Shown here: piece by piece, positions 33,125 to 34,369 of the stretch
Layout: each line of letters begins with the position of its first letter
Position numbering within the stretch: the stretch's first letter is position 1
Assembly: GCA_011087955.1 (NCBI GenBank)
Contig: JAALKR010000022.1
Span: 1-34,369, forward strand
Source: Oligoflexia bacterium
Lineage (GTDB): Bacteria; Bdellovibrionota; UBA1018; CAIPTA01; JAALKR01
Direction: 5' to 3'
Length of the DNA stretch: 34,369 nt
Notes under the pieces: generated by a model
Seen by the model: only the letters and a program-made list of their open reading frames with translations
Databases searched by the model: none
Told to the model about the DNA's origin: nothing
Translations under genes and position numbers: made by a program

Positions 33125-34192
33125 ATGAGTAGAGAATTCGAGGTCTCTGAAGATACTTTTTTAATGAAGTGGACGGTGGAAGCCTGTGAGGCTGGTCTGC
33201 GCCTGGACCGGTTTCTTAAGCAAAAGTATCGAAAGCTCTCTCGTGAGGTGCTGAAGCGCTATATTTGTGAAGGGCGAGTGGCGTTAAATCATCAGCCTAC
33301 GAAAGTAACGAAGCCGGCGAAAGCAGCGAAACCAAGCCGTGTACTTCGTGTAAATGATACGGTCTATGTGTTGAGCGTGAGGGGGAATGAGCCGGAAGTT
33401 AATTTTGATTATCAGATTTTGTTTGAGGATAAAGATATTCTGGTCATCAACAAACCAGCCAACCTTCCAATGCATCCGAGTGGTCGGTATTTTTTCAATA
33501 CATTGTTGACTCAATTGAGGATAGAAAACTCCAATGAAGTTTCTCAGGACCGAGATTATTTTGTGGTTCATCGAATAGACCGAGAAACATCCGGGGTTGT
33601 AGTTCTGTGTAAGAACAAAGAATCCGCTGCGGTCATGGTGGATCAATTCTGTGATCGTGTTCCTCAGAAGGAGTATTTGGCCATTGTCAGAGGAAATGTG
33701 ACAGAGTCTCACTTTCGGATTACGGCCCCTTTGGCACGAGACCCACGAGCCAACATAAAGCTAAAAATGAAGGTTGTAGAAATGGGGAGCAACGGAAGGC
33801 CGCTCTATCTCCATGAAGATTCCGTGCTGGATGCAGACACAGAAGTTTTTCTGGAGCGTCAATTGGAGAGTAAGAAGTATTCGGTCGTCCGAGTAAAGTT
33901 GCATACGGGAAGGCAACACCAAATTCGTATACATATGGAGCATGCGGGTTATCCTTTAGCGGGTGATAAACTTTATGGTGCTGCGGAGTCTGTGTTTTTC
34001 GATAATCTTTACCATAAGAAGACGGGAATTCTAGTAGAGCCGGGAGTGTGCTTAGACCGCCATGCATTGCATGCAGCAAAGCTTTCTTTTCCACATCCAA
34101 GAACCAGTACACCAATGGAGTTTTCTACCGATCTACCAGAAGATCTGGAGAAGTTCTTAGAGGGAGTGGGCGGACCTAAGTCTGAGAATTGA
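33125..34192 (+). CDS. RluA-family 23S rRNA pseudouridine synthase
   Basis: 355 residues, ATG at 33125, 20 bases after the prkA stop. An S4 RNA-binding domain comes first (LRLDRFLKQKYRKLSREVLKRYICEGRVALN), interrupted near residues 58-72 by a Lys/Pro/Ala-rich insert (PTKVTKPAKAAKPSRV). The catalytic domain follows: INKPANLPMHPSGRY, VVHRIDRETSGVVVLCKN with the catalytic Asp152, and TGRQHQIRIHMEHAGYPLAGDKLYG. It is RluC/RluD-like, but which uridine it modifies cannot be read from sequence. Confidence 0.94.
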   Translation: MSREFEVSEDTFLMKWTVEACEAGLRLDRFLKQKYRKLSREVLKRYICEGRVALNHQPTKVTKPAKAAKPSRVLRVNDTVYVLSVRGNEPEVNFDYQILFEDKDILVINKPANLPMHPSGRYFFNTLLTQLRIENSNEVSQDRDYFVVHRIDRETSGVVVLCKNKESAAVMVDQFCDRVPQKEYLAIVRGNVTESHFRITAPLARDPRANIKLKMKVVEMGSNGRPLYLHEDSVLDADTEVFLERQLESKKYSVVRVKLHTGRQHQIRIHMEHAGYPLAGDKLYGAAESVFFDNLYHKKTGILVEPGVCLDRHALHAAKLSFPHPRTSTPMEFSTDLPEDLEKFLEGVGGPKSEN

Positions 34193-34226
34193 TGCAAATC
34201 GCTGTAATTTTTATGCAATGTATTAG

Positions 34227-34246
34227 TTTTTCACAACTGTGAAAAA
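34227..34246. promoter_or_regulatory. Perfect 9-bp inverted repeat downstream of pseudouridine synthase gene
   Basis: TTTTTCACA (34227-34235) and TGTGAAAAA (34238-34246) form a perfect dyad around AC. It may be an AT-rich terminator (followed by TTT) or an operator for a gene beyond the window end; a further TGTGAA half-site occurs at 34260-34265. The last 120 bases hold no supportable gene, only a 21-codon frame from a GTG at 34284 without a ribosome site. Confidence 0.4.
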
Positions 34247-34369
34247 TTTAGCTTCCATTTTGTGAACTTTTCTTGTAAAACTCGTGGCCAAGGAATACTC
34301 CTTTCGCATCCGCAGGAGATACGCCCAAAAGTTGTGGGTCAGAGCCTAGGCAACCCCCTCTTGGTTGGA

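Noticed and set aside
34284-34349. 21-codon frame from a GTG (AKEYSFRIRRRY...)
   Set aside because: No ribosome site, very short, and close to the window end; could be chance.

Overview
The window reads as the chromosome of a diderm (outer-membrane) bacterium of moderate GC. It carries a Tol envelope system, FtsEX with an EnvC-type activator, the RodA/PBP2/MreCD elongation set, a periplasmic PpiD-like chaperone and a large PrkA kinase. The gene set fits the Bdellovibrionota/deltaproteobacterial part of the tree better than enterobacteria, but this is inferred from gene content and arrangement, not from a search. Nearly every gene is core-genome-like. I see no insertion sequence, prophage, CRISPR array, tRNA or rRNA.

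Layout. 1-346: the 3' end of a possible rightward gene, then a gene-free stretch. 347-6088 (leftward): an SH3 plus M48-like protein, a CPBP-type membrane protein, then tolQ, tolR, tolA/tonB and tolB; no pal follows. 6183-13278 (rightward): ftsE, ftsX, envC-like, ctpA-type S41 protease, xseA and a degenerate PAS/histidine-kinase-like protein, with touching or overlapping ends throughout. 13275-16869 (leftward): pgi and two acyl-CoA dehydrogenases, one of isovaleryl-CoA type. 16949-21765 (rightward): a glycoside-hydrolase-like protein of unknown role, an unrecognised protein, rlmN and a YhcC-type radical SAM gene. 21700-26313 (leftward): mreC, mreD, mrdA (PBP2) and rodA, without mreB. 26412-28659 (rightward): a PpiD-like chaperone and a small exported polybasic protein. 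28716-30694 (leftward): a cobalamin adenosyltransferase and an HD phosphohydrolase. 30834-34192 (rightward): prkA and an RluA-family pseudouridine synthase.

How they fit together. Most of the left and middle of the window serves the cell envelope: outer-membrane constriction (Tol), septal peptidoglycan splitting (FtsEX-EnvC), periplasmic proteolysis (CtpA), side-wall synthesis (MreCD, PBP2, RodA) and outer-membrane protein folding (PpiD-like). Several proteins keep an enzyme fold but have lost catalytic residues: the M48-like protein, the EnvC LytM domain, the kinase-like protein downstream of xseA, and probably the glycoside-hydrolase-like protein. EnvC is known to work this way; the others are the most novel points here. 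Intergenic spaces are very short, and two convergent gene pairs overlap at their 3' ends. Small dyads or repeats in the few spacers are candidate regulatory sites.

Limits: domain calls come from reading motifs, start codons from ribosome-site inspection, and promoter or terminator calls are by eye.
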